64,000 nt of DNA from an uncultured Prevotellaceae bacterium (GTDB lineage Bacteria; Bacteroidota; Bacteroidia; Bacteroidales; Bacteroidaceae): NCBI GenBank assembly GCA_900316355.1, contig ONCQ01000031.1, positions 1 to 64,000 on the forward strand, read 5' to 3'. Of this stretch, positions 22,513 to 31,959 are shown one piece after another (position 1 is the first letter of the stretch; each line of letters starts with the position of its first letter). Position numbers and translations under genes: made by a program. Below the pieces are notes generated by a model. That model was given only the letters and a program-made list of their open reading frames with translations. It was not told where the DNA came from and searched no databases.

Positions 22513-25500
22513 ATGTATCCATGTAGAAGATTGAAGCTTGTCGTGATGATGCTCTTCCTATGCGTAGGAACGCTGTTGGCACAGACAGGTATTTCGGGAA
22601 CTGTTTTTTCAGCCGATGACAATGAACCTTTGATGGGTGTAAGCATCTTGGTGGAAGGAACGAAGAACAGAACCATCACCGACTTCAACGGTAAGTTCAC
22701 TCTGCCGGACGTGAAGCAAAACGCCGTACTGGTGGTGTCCATGATAGGTATGCGCACCGAGAAGGTAAAGGCCAAGAATGGTATGCGCATCGTGTTGTCA
22801 AGTGAGGATGTGCAAATGACGGAGGTGGTGGTGACCGGCCAGCAGCAGATCGATAAACGCCTGTTCACGGGTGCTGCCACCAAGGTGGATGCCGACAAGA
22901 TCAAGTTGTCCGGTGCTGCTGATGTCAGCCGTTCGCTGGAGGGCCGTGTAGCGGGTGTGCAGGTGACGAATGTCTCCGGCACCTTTGGTGCATCGCCTAA
23001 AATCCGAGTGCGCGGTGCAACCTCCATCTATGGTAATTCCAAGCCCTTGTGGGTCGTTGATGGTGTCATCTACGAGGATAATGTTGATGTCGATGCTGAC
23101 GACCTGGCCTCCGGTGATGCCAAGACGCTGATTTCATCGGCTGTGGCTGGTTTGAACTCCGACGATATTGAGTCGTTTACCGTTCTGAAGGACGGTTCTG
23201 CTACATCTATCTATGGTGCTCGCGCCATGGGTGGTGTGATTGTCGTCACCACCAAACGCGGTGCCAAGGGGCGTGCCAGTGTTAACTACACGGGCGAGTT
23301 CACCACCCGCCTGAAGCCGAGCTATCGCGACTACAACATCATGAACTCGCAGGAGATGATGGGCGTTTATAGGGAGATGTACGACAAGGGCTGGCTGCAG
23401 CTCGAGAACATGGTCAATGCCGAGAATATGGGTGTCTATGGCTATATGTTCCGCCAGTTGCGCTCCTACGACTCGACGACAGGGCAGTTTGGACTGCAGA
23501 ACACCGATGCTGCCCGCAACGCCTATCTTCAGGCGGCTGAGTTCCGTAATACCGACTGGTTTGACTTGCTGTTCACCAACAAGGTGCAGCAGAACCATTC
23601 TGTCAGCATCTCCGGCGGCACAGACCGTATGCAGAACTACTTCTCGATGTCGGTACTTTCCGATCCGGGACAGTTCGTCAATCGCAGCAGCGTGAGCCGT
23701 TACACCTTTAATGGTAACACCTCCTATGACATCCTGAAAGACAAGAAGGGTGCCGAGCTGCTCACTGTCAAACTGGCGGCTCAGGGCAGCTTCCGCAAGC
23801 AGGAGGCTCCGGGCTCGCTGAACCGCAGCACGGATGTGGTGACGGGAGAGGTGAAGCGCGACTTCGACATCAACCCCTTCAGCTACGCCATGAATACCAG
23901 CCGCTGTCTGGATCCCAACATCAACTACACTCGCTTCTACACGGGCTTCAATATCTTCGATGAACTGGAAAACAACTACAATGATATCCAAGTGACCGAG
24001 GTGATGTTCCGTGGCGAGCTGGAATACAGACCCATCAAATCAGTGCGTTTGAGTGGACTCATCTCCTCTCGCCTGTCCCACACAAAGCGCCAGCATAATG
24101 TCATGGACAATGCCAACCAGGCCAATGCCTACCGTGCTGGTGTCGATGCGCAGGATGACAACTCCACCATCCGCGACAACAACAGCCTGCTCTATACCGA
24201 TCCCGACAACGACCTGGCTCTCCCGGAGTCTATCCTCCCGCTCGGCGGTATCAAATACCAGTACGACGACAACATGCGCTCGAACAACTTCCGCTTCATG
24301 GCCAATTATAATAATGTGTTCAAAGACAAGCACACTCTCAACGGTTTGGTGGGTACGGAGTACTCTTCGGTGCGCCGCACGGCAACGACGTGGACGGGTT
24401 GGGGTTACCAGTTTGACAACGGCGGCATCACTTACACCCCTTACCTGTGGCTGAAGCAGATGAACGAAGAGAAAACCGAGTATTTCGGTGAGTCATACAC
24501 GCTGACGAACACGCTGGCCTATTACGGACAGTTCAACTATAACTTCGACCAGCGCTACACGCTGAACGGTACGCTCCGCTACGAGGGCACCAACCGTCTC
24601 GGCAAGAGCCGCCAGAGCCGCTGGCTGCCCACATGGAACGTGTCTGCAGCTTGGGATGTCTCCAATGAAAAGTTCATGGCGAAGACCCAGAAGTGGCTGT
24701 CGCAGCTGAAGTTGCGCGCCAGCTACTCCCTGACAGCCGACACAGGCCCCGGATGGGTGACCAATGCCACCAGCATCTATCGGACAGAGAATATCTGGCG
24801 TCCCACGACATCGGCGTCCGAATCGGCCATTTACCTCTATCAGGTGGCCAACTCCGAGCTGACGTATGAGAAGAAGCACGAGTGGAATTTCGGCGTGGAT
24901 CTCTCCTTCCTCAGAGACCGCATCGCTGTGACTTTTGATATCTATGGCCGCAATAATTACGACCTGATAGGTATCACCTACACCCAAGGTGCCGGCGGTG
25001 AATTGTCCAAATATGCCAATGTGGCCGATATGAAGTCAAAGGGCATAGAGGTGGGTCTCTCGACCATCAATATTGACAAGGCCGGCTTCAGATGGACTTC
25101 CGACTTGATTTTCTCAAAGGCTACGAATGAGATTACCTCTCTTGCGGTTGGCGGCACACGTGCTGTCGATCTTGTGACAGGTCTCGGCTACGCCATCGAG
25201 GGCTATCCCGTGCGTTCAATCTTCAGTTACCGCTTTGCCGGCCTCAACGAAGAGGGCCTGCCGATGGTATATAATGAGGTGGGGGAGAAAACCATCGGTG
25301 ACGTGAATCTTCAGGAGACGGAAAATCTGAAGGATTTCTTAATCTATGAGGGTCCGTCTGATCCCACGTACTATGGTTCTTTCAACAACACCCTCAACTA
25401 TAAGAGCAAGAACTGGGGAACCCTCTCGCTCGATGTCTTCATCACCTACGCTGGTGGCAATGTTGTGCGTCTGGATCCCGTCTTCTCAGCGGCCTACAGC

Positions 25501-25899
25501 GATCTCTCGGCCCTGCCCCGTGACTTCAAGAACCGCTGGATGGTTCCCGGCGACGAGAAAGTCACCTCTATTCCGGCCATCGCCTCCCTGAACCAGGTGT
25601 ACCGCTACGGCTCCACCAACCTTTCTACGGCCTATAACGTTTACAACTATTCCACGGAACGCATCGCCAAGGGCGACTTCATCCGCCTGAAGGAGATAGC
25701 CCTCACCTATATGCTGCCTGACAAGTGGCTCAAGAAGACATTCATCAACAATGCCTCCCTGAAGGTCGCAGCGACCAACATCTGCCTGCTGTACGCCGAC
25801 AAGAAACTGAACGGACAGGATCCGGAGTTCATTAATTCCGGCGGTGTGGCCACACCTATCTCCAAACAGTTCACTGCCACCCTGCGCTTAGGTTTTTAA
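22513..25899 (+). CDS. SusC/RagA family TonB-dependent outer-membrane receptor
   Basis: The ATG at 22513 leads straight into the signal peptide (LVVMMLFLCVGTLLAQ); the longer frame begins with TTG at 22477. The 1128-aa protein has a carboxypeptidase-regulatory-like domain (ISGTVFSADDNEPLMGVSIL), a plug with RVRGATSIYGNSKPLWVVDG, and a long beta-barrel ending in FTATLRLGF. It imports a large substrate through the outer membrane, energised by TonB, together with the SusD lipoprotein encoded 18 bp downstream. Companion genes (zinc metallohydrolase, DUF4302) suggest a non-glycan substrate such as a peptide or metal complex, but this is inference. Confidence 0.93.
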   Translation: MYPCRRLKLVVMMLFLCVGTLLAQTGISGTVFSADDNEPLMGVSILVEGTKNRTITDFNGKFTLPDVKQNAVLVVSMIGMRTEKVKAKNGMRIVLSSEDVQMTEVVVTGQQQIDKRLFTGAATKVDADKIKLSGAADVSRSLEGRVAGVQVTNVSGTFGASPKIRVRGATSIYGNSKPLWVVDGVIYEDNVDVDADDLASGDAKTLISSAVAGLNSDDIESFTVLKDGSATSIYGARAMGGVIVVTTKRGAKGRASVNYTGEFTTRLKPSYRDYNIMNSQEMMGVYREMYDKGWLQLENMVNAENMGVYGYMFRQLRSYDSTTGQFGLQNTDAARNAYLQAAEFRNTDWFDLLFTNKVQQNHSVSISGGTDRMQNYFSMSVLSDPGQFVNRSSVSRYTFNGNTSYDILKDKKGAELLTVKLAAQGSFRKQEAPGSLNRSTDVVTGEVKRDFDINPFSYAMNTSRCLDPNINYTRFYTGFNIFDELENNYNDIQVTEVMFRGELEYRPIKSVRLSGLISSRLSHTKRQHNVMDNANQANAYRAGVDAQDDNSTIRDNNSLLYTDPDNDLALPESILPLGGIKYQYDDNMRSNNFRFMANYNNVFKDKHTLNGLVGTEYSSVRRTATTWTGWGYQFDNGGITYTPYLWLKQMNEEKTEYFGESYTLTNTLAYYGQFNYNFDQRYTLNGTLRYEGTNRLGKSRQSRWLPTWNVSAAWDVSNEKFMAKTQKWLSQLKLRASYSLTADTGPGWVTNATSIYRTENIWRPTTSASESAIYLYQVANSELTYEKKHEWNFGVDLSFLRDRIAVTFDIYGRNNYDLIGITYTQGAGGELSKYANVADMKSKGIEVGLSTINIDKAGFRWTSDLIFSKATNEITSLAVGGTRAVDLVTGLGYAIEGYPVRSIFSYRFAGLNEEGLPMVYNEVGEKTIGDVNLQETENLKDFLIYEGPSDPTYYGSFNNTLNYKSKNWGTLSLDVFITYAGGNVVRLDPVFSAAYSDLSALPRDFKNRWMVPGDEKVTSIPAIASLNQVYRYGSTNLSTAYNVYNYSTERIAKGDFIRLKEIALTYMLPDKWLKKTFINNASLKVAATNICLLYADKKLNGQDPEFINSGGVATPISKQFTATLRLGF

Positions 25900-25917
25900 G
25901 TGATTGAACGAAGAAAA

Positions 25918-27648
25918 ATGAAAGCAATGAATATCCATATAAAAGTAGGCGATGTGCTGACGTTGCTCTGCACTCTCTGCCTCCCCTTCCTTTCCTCCTG
26001 TGATGCCCTGGACGAGGCTCCGGATAATCGTACTGAGATAACCAGTCCTGACCGCGTGCAATCGCTGTTGACATCGGCCTATCCTACCACCAGCCCTGCT
26101 GTTATCTGTGAGCTGTCAGGCGACAACCTCCTCGATGACAATGTGGTGGTTACGGCTACGCACAACGCCGCAATGAGCCGCTTCCATGAGGAAGCTTACC
26201 AGTGGAAGAATATTGAAGACTATTCCACTAATGTGCCAGATACGCCTTATCAGATATGGGAGGCTTACTATCAGGGCATCGCTGTGTGCAACCATGCCAT
26301 CGCAGCCATGCAGGAGATGAGTGCAGATCCCGCTCACGATACCTCACTGGCACACTCATGGGGCGAGGCTCATGTGCTTCGCGCCTATCTCCATTTTGTC
26401 CTCGTGAGCATGTTTGCCGAGGCCTACAAGGATGAGGCCCGCAGTTCGGCCGACAAGGGTATTCCCTATGTGACAACACCCGAGACAACAGTGCATGTGG
26501 ATTACAGCACCTCGGAATACTTGCACAGTGTCAAGACCACCTACGACCTGATAGAAAAAGACCTTCTGGAGGGCATTGACCTCATCGACGATGCCAAGTA
26601 CAAGGTGCCGGCCTACCACTTCAACCGCAACGCTGCCAATGCCTTTGCCGCACGCTTCTATCTCTTCAAGCGCGACTATGAGAAGTGCCTGAAATATGCC
26701 GATGCCGCTCTGGGTACAACCCCCGTGCTGCGCAACTGGAGGGCCATCAATCAGAATACGATACGATCTTCCGTCAATGACTATAACAGCGAGATACAGT
26801 CGTGGAACTTCCTCATTCAATCGACCTACTCCTACCAGTGGCGTATGCTGGATACTAATGCCCGTTTCGCCATCAACGAAGGCACCACCTTCAAGGCCGA
26901 CGGCAAGACTTGGCACGTACCCTCCACGTTGGCTGTCACCTGCTTCGGGTCCGGCCCGAACTGGTCTGGCCCCCTTCCCGCGTACAGCGGTCTGGTGTAT
27001 ATCAACATGGAAGGCCAGCAGTTTGGCGCTTGGCTGTTCCGCCTCTATGAGTACTTTGAATTCACCGATAAGATTGCAGGCATCGGTCACATCCATCAGC
27101 TCTACCAGCCGTTTAATGCTGACGAGACCATCCTTTGCCGTGCCGAGGCTAAGCTGTATCTCGGCGATCGCGCCGGTGCCATTCAGGACTTGGACAAGTG
27201 GACCAGCTCACACCTCGTGGAGAAGACGCTAGAGTTGGCGGATATCAGGAAGAGATATAACCGTTCCACCAAGGACAATGACTACGTTAGCGACCTGCAT
27301 CCCGCTGAGATGGGCTTCGAAAAGGTGCTCACGGGCGATGACCTGAGCATACTGGACTGCATCCTGCACTTCCGCCGTGTGGAGACAGTGCATGAGGGAC
27401 ACCGATGGTTCGACATCAAACGCTATGGCATCCAAATCTACCACCACTACCGTGGACCTAACGAGGACGATATCCATACCGATAGTCTGACATGGGATGA
27501 TCCGCGTCGCGTGCTGGAGTTGCCCAGGAATGTCATCGAGTCAGGCTATCCCAGCAACCGCACGAACAGTGCTGCAGGTGGCTATGCAGGACCGGGAATG
27601 GTCTCTGTGGCCTTGCAGCGCACAACACCGCAACCCTATCAGCAATAA
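25918..27648 (+). CDS. SusD/RagB family substrate-binding lipoprotein
   Basis: The start at 25918 is chosen over a GTG at 25900 because it gives a compact lipoprotein signal with LPFLSSC (lipidated Cys28). The 576-aa protein has the SusD pattern: N-terminal TPR helices with NLLDDNVVV, YQIWEAYYQGIAVCNHAI, HVLRAYLHFVLV, and the C-terminal segment ILHFRRVETVHEGHRWFDIKR. It forms the lid over the SusC barrel on the cell surface. Spacing of 18 bp from susC and 15 bp to the metallohydrolase gene shows one operon. Confidence 0.92.
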   Translation: MKAMNIHIKVGDVLTLLCTLCLPFLSSCDALDEAPDNRTEITSPDRVQSLLTSAYPTTSPAVICELSGDNLLDDNVVVTATHNAAMSRFHEEAYQWKNIEDYSTNVPDTPYQIWEAYYQGIAVCNHAIAAMQEMSADPAHDTSLAHSWGEAHVLRAYLHFVLVSMFAEAYKDEARSSADKGIPYVTTPETTVHVDYSTSEYLHSVKTTYDLIEKDLLEGIDLIDDAKYKVPAYHFNRNAANAFAARFYLFKRDYEKCLKYADAALGTTPVLRNWRAINQNTIRSSVNDYNSEIQSWNFLIQSTYSYQWRMLDTNARFAINEGTTFKADGKTWHVPSTLAVTCFGSGPNWSGPLPAYSGLVYINMEGQQFGAWLFRLYEYFEFTDKIAGIGHIHQLYQPFNADETILCRAEAKLYLGDRAGAIQDLDKWTSSHLVEKTLELADIRKRYNRSTKDNDYVSDLHPAEMGFEKVLTGDDLSILDCILHFRRVETVHEGHRWFDIKRYGIQIYHHYRGPNEDDIHTDSLTWDDPRRVLELPRNVIESGYPSNRTNSAAGGYAGPGMVSVALQRTTPQPYQQ

Positions 27649-27663
27649 AGACACCGCAACGAC

Positions 27664-28908
27664 ATGAAAAAGAAGATATATTTAGCAGCAAGCCTGATGA
27701 TGGCTGTCGTGGCGTTCAGCGCCTGTGGAAACGACGATGACCTCGACGCCTCCATCTTCGACACCTCCGTCCCAACGGTCGATCCGAATGCCTCCACGGC
27801 TCCCTTCGACCAGTGGCTCTACGACAACTTCGTGGTGCCCTATAACACGGAGATTCAGTATAAGTTCAACTTCCCTGCCTCTCAGCTGAGGTATCAGCTG
27901 ACACCAGCGGAATACAAACGGTCGCAGCAGCTGGCATATTACATCAAGTACCTCTTCTATGATGTATATACGAAGTATGCCGGTGAGGAATTCATGAAGC
28001 AATACGGCCCGCGCATCATCCATTTCATTGGCGCACCGGCTTTCTCCCCAACCACGGGTACTGAGACACTGGGTTACGCCTCTGGCGGCGTGAAGATCAC
28101 ACTGATTAACGTCAACAAGATGAAGATGTGGTCTCCCGGCAGCGGCTTCTCAGCAGCTGACATCGAGCTGTTGAACAAGGACCAGTTCCACACCATGCAC
28201 CATGAGTTCTCGCATATCCTGCACCAGACGAAGTCCTATCCCGTGGAGTTCGGACAGGTGACCCCCAGCGACTATGACGGCCGCGACTGGCAGAAGCGTG
28301 ACTCGGTGAAGGCTCACGGCCTGGGCTTCATCACGCACTATGGCTCTTCGGCATCCTACGAGGACTTTGTGGAGACGCTCTCCTGTACCATCACCGATAC
28401 CGACTGCCGATGGATGTACACCATCATCGATGCCTGCGCCAACGGCGGCGTGAAGGAAGGTGACAAAGAGCGCATCTACACGCTCATCGACTCCTTGGAG
28501 ATTCAGGGCCTCGATGTTCCCACGAAGCCGTGGAACAAGTTCACCATCAAGAAGGAAACGGTGGTGAGCAAGGAAACCGGCGAGACCACTGAGCGCTTCG
28601 TGCCTGACTTCCATGTGGCGGATGCCCAGGAGGAGCGCGAGAGTAATGACAATGAGGACAAGGTCACGTATGTCGATGAAAAGACCTTTACCTCCTTCCG
28701 CGATTACCTTGATAATTGGGTGAAGGTGGATAACGGCGCAGCTCCGAAGGGAATGAACGCTATCTTGAAGAAGCTGGACATTGCCACCAAATGGTACACC
28801 GGAAAGTGGGGACTCTATCTCTTCGCACTCCGCCGTGAAGTAGGCCAGCGGCAGCAGAATCTCAACATCTGGACGCAGGATAATGTTACCTTTTTTGACT
28901 ATCAGTAA
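27664..28908 (+). CDS. Substrate import-associated zinc metallohydrolase lipoprotein
   Basis: The 414-aa protein starts with a lipoprotein signal (VVAFSAC, Cys21). It contains MHHEFSHILHQ, an HExxH zinc-metallopeptidase motif (His180, Glu181, His184). Position directly behind SusC/SusD matches the family known as substrate import-associated zinc metallohydrolases. It is probably anchored in the outer membrane and cleaves a peptide-like substrate before or during import. YEDFVETLSC around residue 236 could provide a third zinc ligand region. The next gene follows after 3 bp. Confidence 0.85.
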   Translation: MKKKIYLAASLMMAVVAFSACGNDDDLDASIFDTSVPTVDPNASTAPFDQWLYDNFVVPYNTEIQYKFNFPASQLRYQLTPAEYKRSQQLAYYIKYLFYDVYTKYAGEEFMKQYGPRIIHFIGAPAFSPTTGTETLGYASGGVKITLINVNKMKMWSPGSGFSAADIELLNKDQFHTMHHEFSHILHQTKSYPVEFGQVTPSDYDGRDWQKRDSVKAHGLGFITHYGSSASYEDFVETLSCTITDTDCRWMYTIIDACANGGVKEGDKERIYTLIDSLEIQGLDVPTKPWNKFTIKKETVVSKETGETTERFVPDFHVADAQEERESNDNEDKVTYVDEKTFTSFRDYLDNWVKVDNGAAPKGMNAILKKLDIATKWYTGKWGLYLFALRREVGQRQQNLNIWTQDNVTFFDYQ

Positions 28909-28911
28909 ATC

Positions 28912-30315
28912 ATGGATGACGTTATGAGAAATATGAGAAAGCATATCCTATTGGTGATGGCCCTGTTCTCAGGGGTACTCCTCGGCGCGTGCTCATTCGA
29001 GCAGGAAGACCTCTTCGATGAGGGCGCGGCACAGCGTATCGTTCATTTCAATGATAATCTGGCTGAGCGGTTGGTGGCACAAAGCTCGAATGGCAACCAC
29101 GGATGGATTATACAATACTTTGTCGCCGGCACGGATGTCGCCGACTTCGAGGGCTTCGTCCTCCTGGGCAGCTTCGAGAAATCGGGCAAGGTGACGCTGG
29201 CCAGCAACCATCGCTACCTGCGCAATGGCAATGCCGGGAAATATACGGAGGCGGTCAGCTACTATCAGATGCTGAGGGAAGAGGGACCTGTCCTTGCTTT
29301 TAACACCTGGAATGATGTCCTGACCGTTTTTGCAGATCCAATGGATCCGAGCGCTGCACCCGGCAATGTGGTCAGCGATGGCGAAGGTATGAATGGCGAC
29401 CAGAACCTGGTATTCACGGGCTATGACGGCGATCACATCCTGTTCCGTGGAGAGCGCCATTCGGCAGAGGTCCGCTTCATCCCATGCGACCGTCCCTGGC
29501 AACAATATCTTGCCGATGTGGCAGATGCCAAGAAAAGCATTACCAGTTCTACGCTCAACCAGTACTATGTGACTGATGGCAAGGACACGATGTATATTGA
29601 TGGACTCAACAACGGTGTCTTTGTCTATGAGGACCGTCTGGTGGATCCTTTGCAGGCTACGAAGCTGTCCTGTGTCTTCAGCACCGACGGCATGCGCCTC
29701 AATCGTGCGGTGCCATTCGGCGGCATATCCTTCAAGAACTTCACCGTTTCACCTGATAAGACACGACTGTTGAGTGACGATGGTAAGATCCAGATTATCG
29801 CCATGTGGGATAAGTATATCGCTGAGTCAACCAAGTCGCTGTATCGTATCGACGAAGCCAGTTTCACACCAGAGCAGGCATCTCTGTACACCCAGATGCA
29901 GGCCGAAGTGAAGAAGGTGAATGTCAGCTATGAGCTGGACAGCCTCACCGTGGGACGTATTTCGGAGACGCAGGATGACGGCAGCAATGTCTTCATGCCG
30001 GGGCTCATCGCATGTGTGCATGGCCCTAAGAAAATGGGACGCACGCCGCAGTACTATCCTTATGTGAATATGAACATCGATAAGCCTGAGTTCGGCATCA
30101 TCCGCTTCGGCCAGTCCTCAGTGGATCGCTCTAACACCTACATGACGATGTTCGACGGCACCAACTTGAAGTCACTTTGCCAGCAGTTTGTCGCATCGCT
30201 CTATGGCACCTACCAAATGGTGCCCAACGATTATTTCCGCCCCACCTCGGTGACGCTTAAGCCCAAGGCTGGTGGCAACGATGTGGTGCTACAACTCGCT
30301 GTCATCAAAGATTAG
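28912..30315 (+). CDS. DUF4302 family lipoprotein
   Basis: The 467-aa protein has a lipoprotein signal ending in SGVLLGAC (Cys27), followed by DLFDEGAAQRI and the stretch GWIIQYFVAG, which I recall from DUF4302 proteins. These are encoded next to SusC/SusD and the zinc metallohydrolase in many Bacteroidales, and their function is unknown. The start may be 28912, 28924 or 28933; only the signal-peptide length changes. It lies 3 bp after the previous stop, in the same operon. It may be a surface accessory binding protein. Confidence 0.72.
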   Translation: MDDVMRNMRKHILLVMALFSGVLLGACSFEQEDLFDEGAAQRIVHFNDNLAERLVAQSSNGNHGWIIQYFVAGTDVADFEGFVLLGSFEKSGKVTLASNHRYLRNGNAGKYTEAVSYYQMLREEGPVLAFNTWNDVLTVFADPMDPSAAPGNVVSDGEGMNGDQNLVFTGYDGDHILFRGERHSAEVRFIPCDRPWQQYLADVADAKKSITSSTLNQYYVTDGKDTMYIDGLNNGVFVYEDRLVDPLQATKLSCVFSTDGMRLNRAVPFGGISFKNFTVSPDKTRLLSDDGKIQIIAMWDKYIAESTKSLYRIDEASFTPEQASLYTQMQAEVKKVNVSYELDSLTVGRISETQDDGSNVFMPGLIACVHGPKKMGRTPQYYPYVNMNIDKPEFGIIRFGQSSVDRSNTYMTMFDGTNLKSLCQQFVASLYGTYQMVPNDYFRPTSVTLKPKAGGNDVVLQLAVIKD

Positions 30316-30386
30316 AACAGCCTCGACGAGAAGGTATAGACAGATAGATAGAATAAACATTAATTAACCCTTAACACACGAACATT

Positions 30387-31754
30387 ATGAAAAAATTTTT
30401 ACTCGTTGCAATCGTGGCGTTGGCAACCGTTAACGCATCAGCATGGAAGCCGGTGAAGAAGGCTTCTTTCCAGCGAGAGGATAAGATGTCTCTCAACCTG
30501 AAGACAGTTCCCGCCACAGTACAGGAAATGCAGAAGGCTCAACAGCAGGCTGCCAAGTTCCAGACAATCAGAAAGAACATCAAGGCCGTGAAGAAGGCGG
30601 ATGAGAAGCTCACCATTACTCCTTGCTTCTCAGAGTGGACATATCACTACAGCCCGATGGTTGGTGGTTTTATGCCCCAGATGATGTTTGATGGCGCAGG
30701 TTTCCTGGCTACAGAAGATGGAAAGGTGTATCTGAAGCCTTTTGCTGACATCAACGGCGTGCTTGTCGGCACCGTGGATGAAGAGGCCGAGAACCCATAT
30801 TCCGAAGACGGAGGTGTCGTCATCACATTTGATTGCTCTGAACCGTTTGCCAGTTATCTTGATGAGGAAGAAACAGAACAGAACCTTTATTTGCTCCCTG
30901 CGGATGTGGTAGATTTCGTCCCCGTGCGTGGCTCTAAGAAGACATTCTCCGCTTACTACTTTGCAGACATTCCTGAATTTTATATCCCGAGTTCGGTTAC
31001 CTTGGCCCTCTTCGAAGAAGATGAGTCAAAAACAGACATCTTTACAGATATCTTTGTTGCCAGAGCTTTGGATCTGGTGCCTCAGGAACTGTATAGGGAA
31101 AGTATGTCCACCGCTAAGGTAGAGGCTGTCAGCTATTATACCGATGAAGAGGACAATTATGATTACACGCATGAGGATGCCATCGCCTATCTCGGCTATA
31201 ATGAAGAGGATGAGTCCCTCGATTACATGTATGTAAAAGGTTTAGGCGAGAACCCGAATGCATGGGCTAAATTAGTGGCTGATGAGGACGATCCTTCGAA
31301 ATTCGTGCTCTCCAGCGACATCTATATGGGTTCCTATTATGGCAAAGACAATCAGGAATATTTGCTGACATCAGTGGGCTTGATCTATGATTCTGTGGAA
31401 GGCAAATGGAACTATAATGCTGTCCAGACAGAAAACGGATATGCGTATCCCTCTTATTTTAAAATGGTGGATAATATCGATGGAACCTCCACGCTGAAGA
31501 GTACAGACGCCACCGCTTATTGTGACTTGGCATATTATTGGAAGAACGAGAATGACGAGGAGCCTTCATATACGGCATGGAATTATTGCGATGTCACCGT
31601 CACCATTAACTACGAAGAGGTTATCGATGCTGTTACCGCTGTCAAGAGTCGCTTGCCACAGAGCAATGTCCGCTACAACCTGGCTGGTCAGCGTGTAGAT
31701 AAGAACTTCAAGGGCATCGTTATCGAAAACGGTAAGAAGTACATCAGAAAATAA
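30387..31754 (+). CDS. Secreted protein of unknown function with Prevotella-type C-terminal tail, 455 aa
   Basis: A signal peptide (MKKFLLVAIVALATVNASA) is followed by a Lys/Gln-rich segment and a large acidic body rich in Asp, Glu and Tyr. The last 30 residues, with YNLAGQRVDKNFKGIVI and NGKKYIRK, form the tail seen on many secreted Prevotella proteins. I recognise no catalytic motif. It follows the SusC/D operon by 71 bp and precedes a strong terminator, so it is probably its last gene. The acidic surface could bind metal ions or a basic ligand. Confidence 0.7.
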   Translation: MKKFLLVAIVALATVNASAWKPVKKASFQREDKMSLNLKTVPATVQEMQKAQQQAAKFQTIRKNIKAVKKADEKLTITPCFSEWTYHYSPMVGGFMPQMMFDGAGFLATEDGKVYLKPFADINGVLVGTVDEEAENPYSEDGGVVITFDCSEPFASYLDEEETEQNLYLLPADVVDFVPVRGSKKTFSAYYFADIPEFYIPSSVTLALFEEDESKTDIFTDIFVARALDLVPQELYRESMSTAKVEAVSYYTDEEDNYDYTHEDAIAYLGYNEEDESLDYMYVKGLGENPNAWAKLVADEDDPSKFVLSSDIYMGSYYGKDNQEYLLTSVGLIYDSVEGKWNYNAVQTENGYAYPSYFKMVDNIDGTSTLKSTDATAYCDLAYYWKNENDEEPSYTAWNYCDVTVTINYEEVIDAVTAVKSRLPQSNVRYNLAGQRVDKNFKGIVIENGKKYIRK

Positions 31755-31817
31755 GACTTAGCTCTTCTGTCCATAAGACCATGGTCTTCGGTTCGTAAGA
31801 CTGTAGCCTTTCAGTAA

Positions 31818-31868
31818 ACGGGCACCGGTGCATGAGTGTAAGAATGCACTGGTGCCCGTACTTTTTTC
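31818..31868 (+). terminator. Rho-independent terminator of SusC/D operon
   Basis: ACGGGCACCGGTGCAT (31818-31833) pairs with ATGCACTGGTGCCCGT (31844-31859) with one G-U, around a 10-nt loop, followed by a CTTTTTT run. Confidence 0.85.
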
Positions 31869-31897
31869 GTGTCAAAAGTCTGTTTTTCTGTATTTTC

Positions 31898-31929
31898 TTT
31901 GTATGTATCAATCCTTTATACTACCTTTG
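31898..31929 (+). promoter_or_regulatory. Promoter of C10 protease gene (TTTG-N20-TACCTTTG)
   Basis: TTTG at 31898-31901 and TACCTTTG at 31922-31929 are 20 bp apart, a full consensus. It begins 30 bp after the terminator, making the protease gene a separate transcript. Confidence 0.8.
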
Positions 31930-31959
31930 TCGCATAAATGTCGATAACACGTAACACAT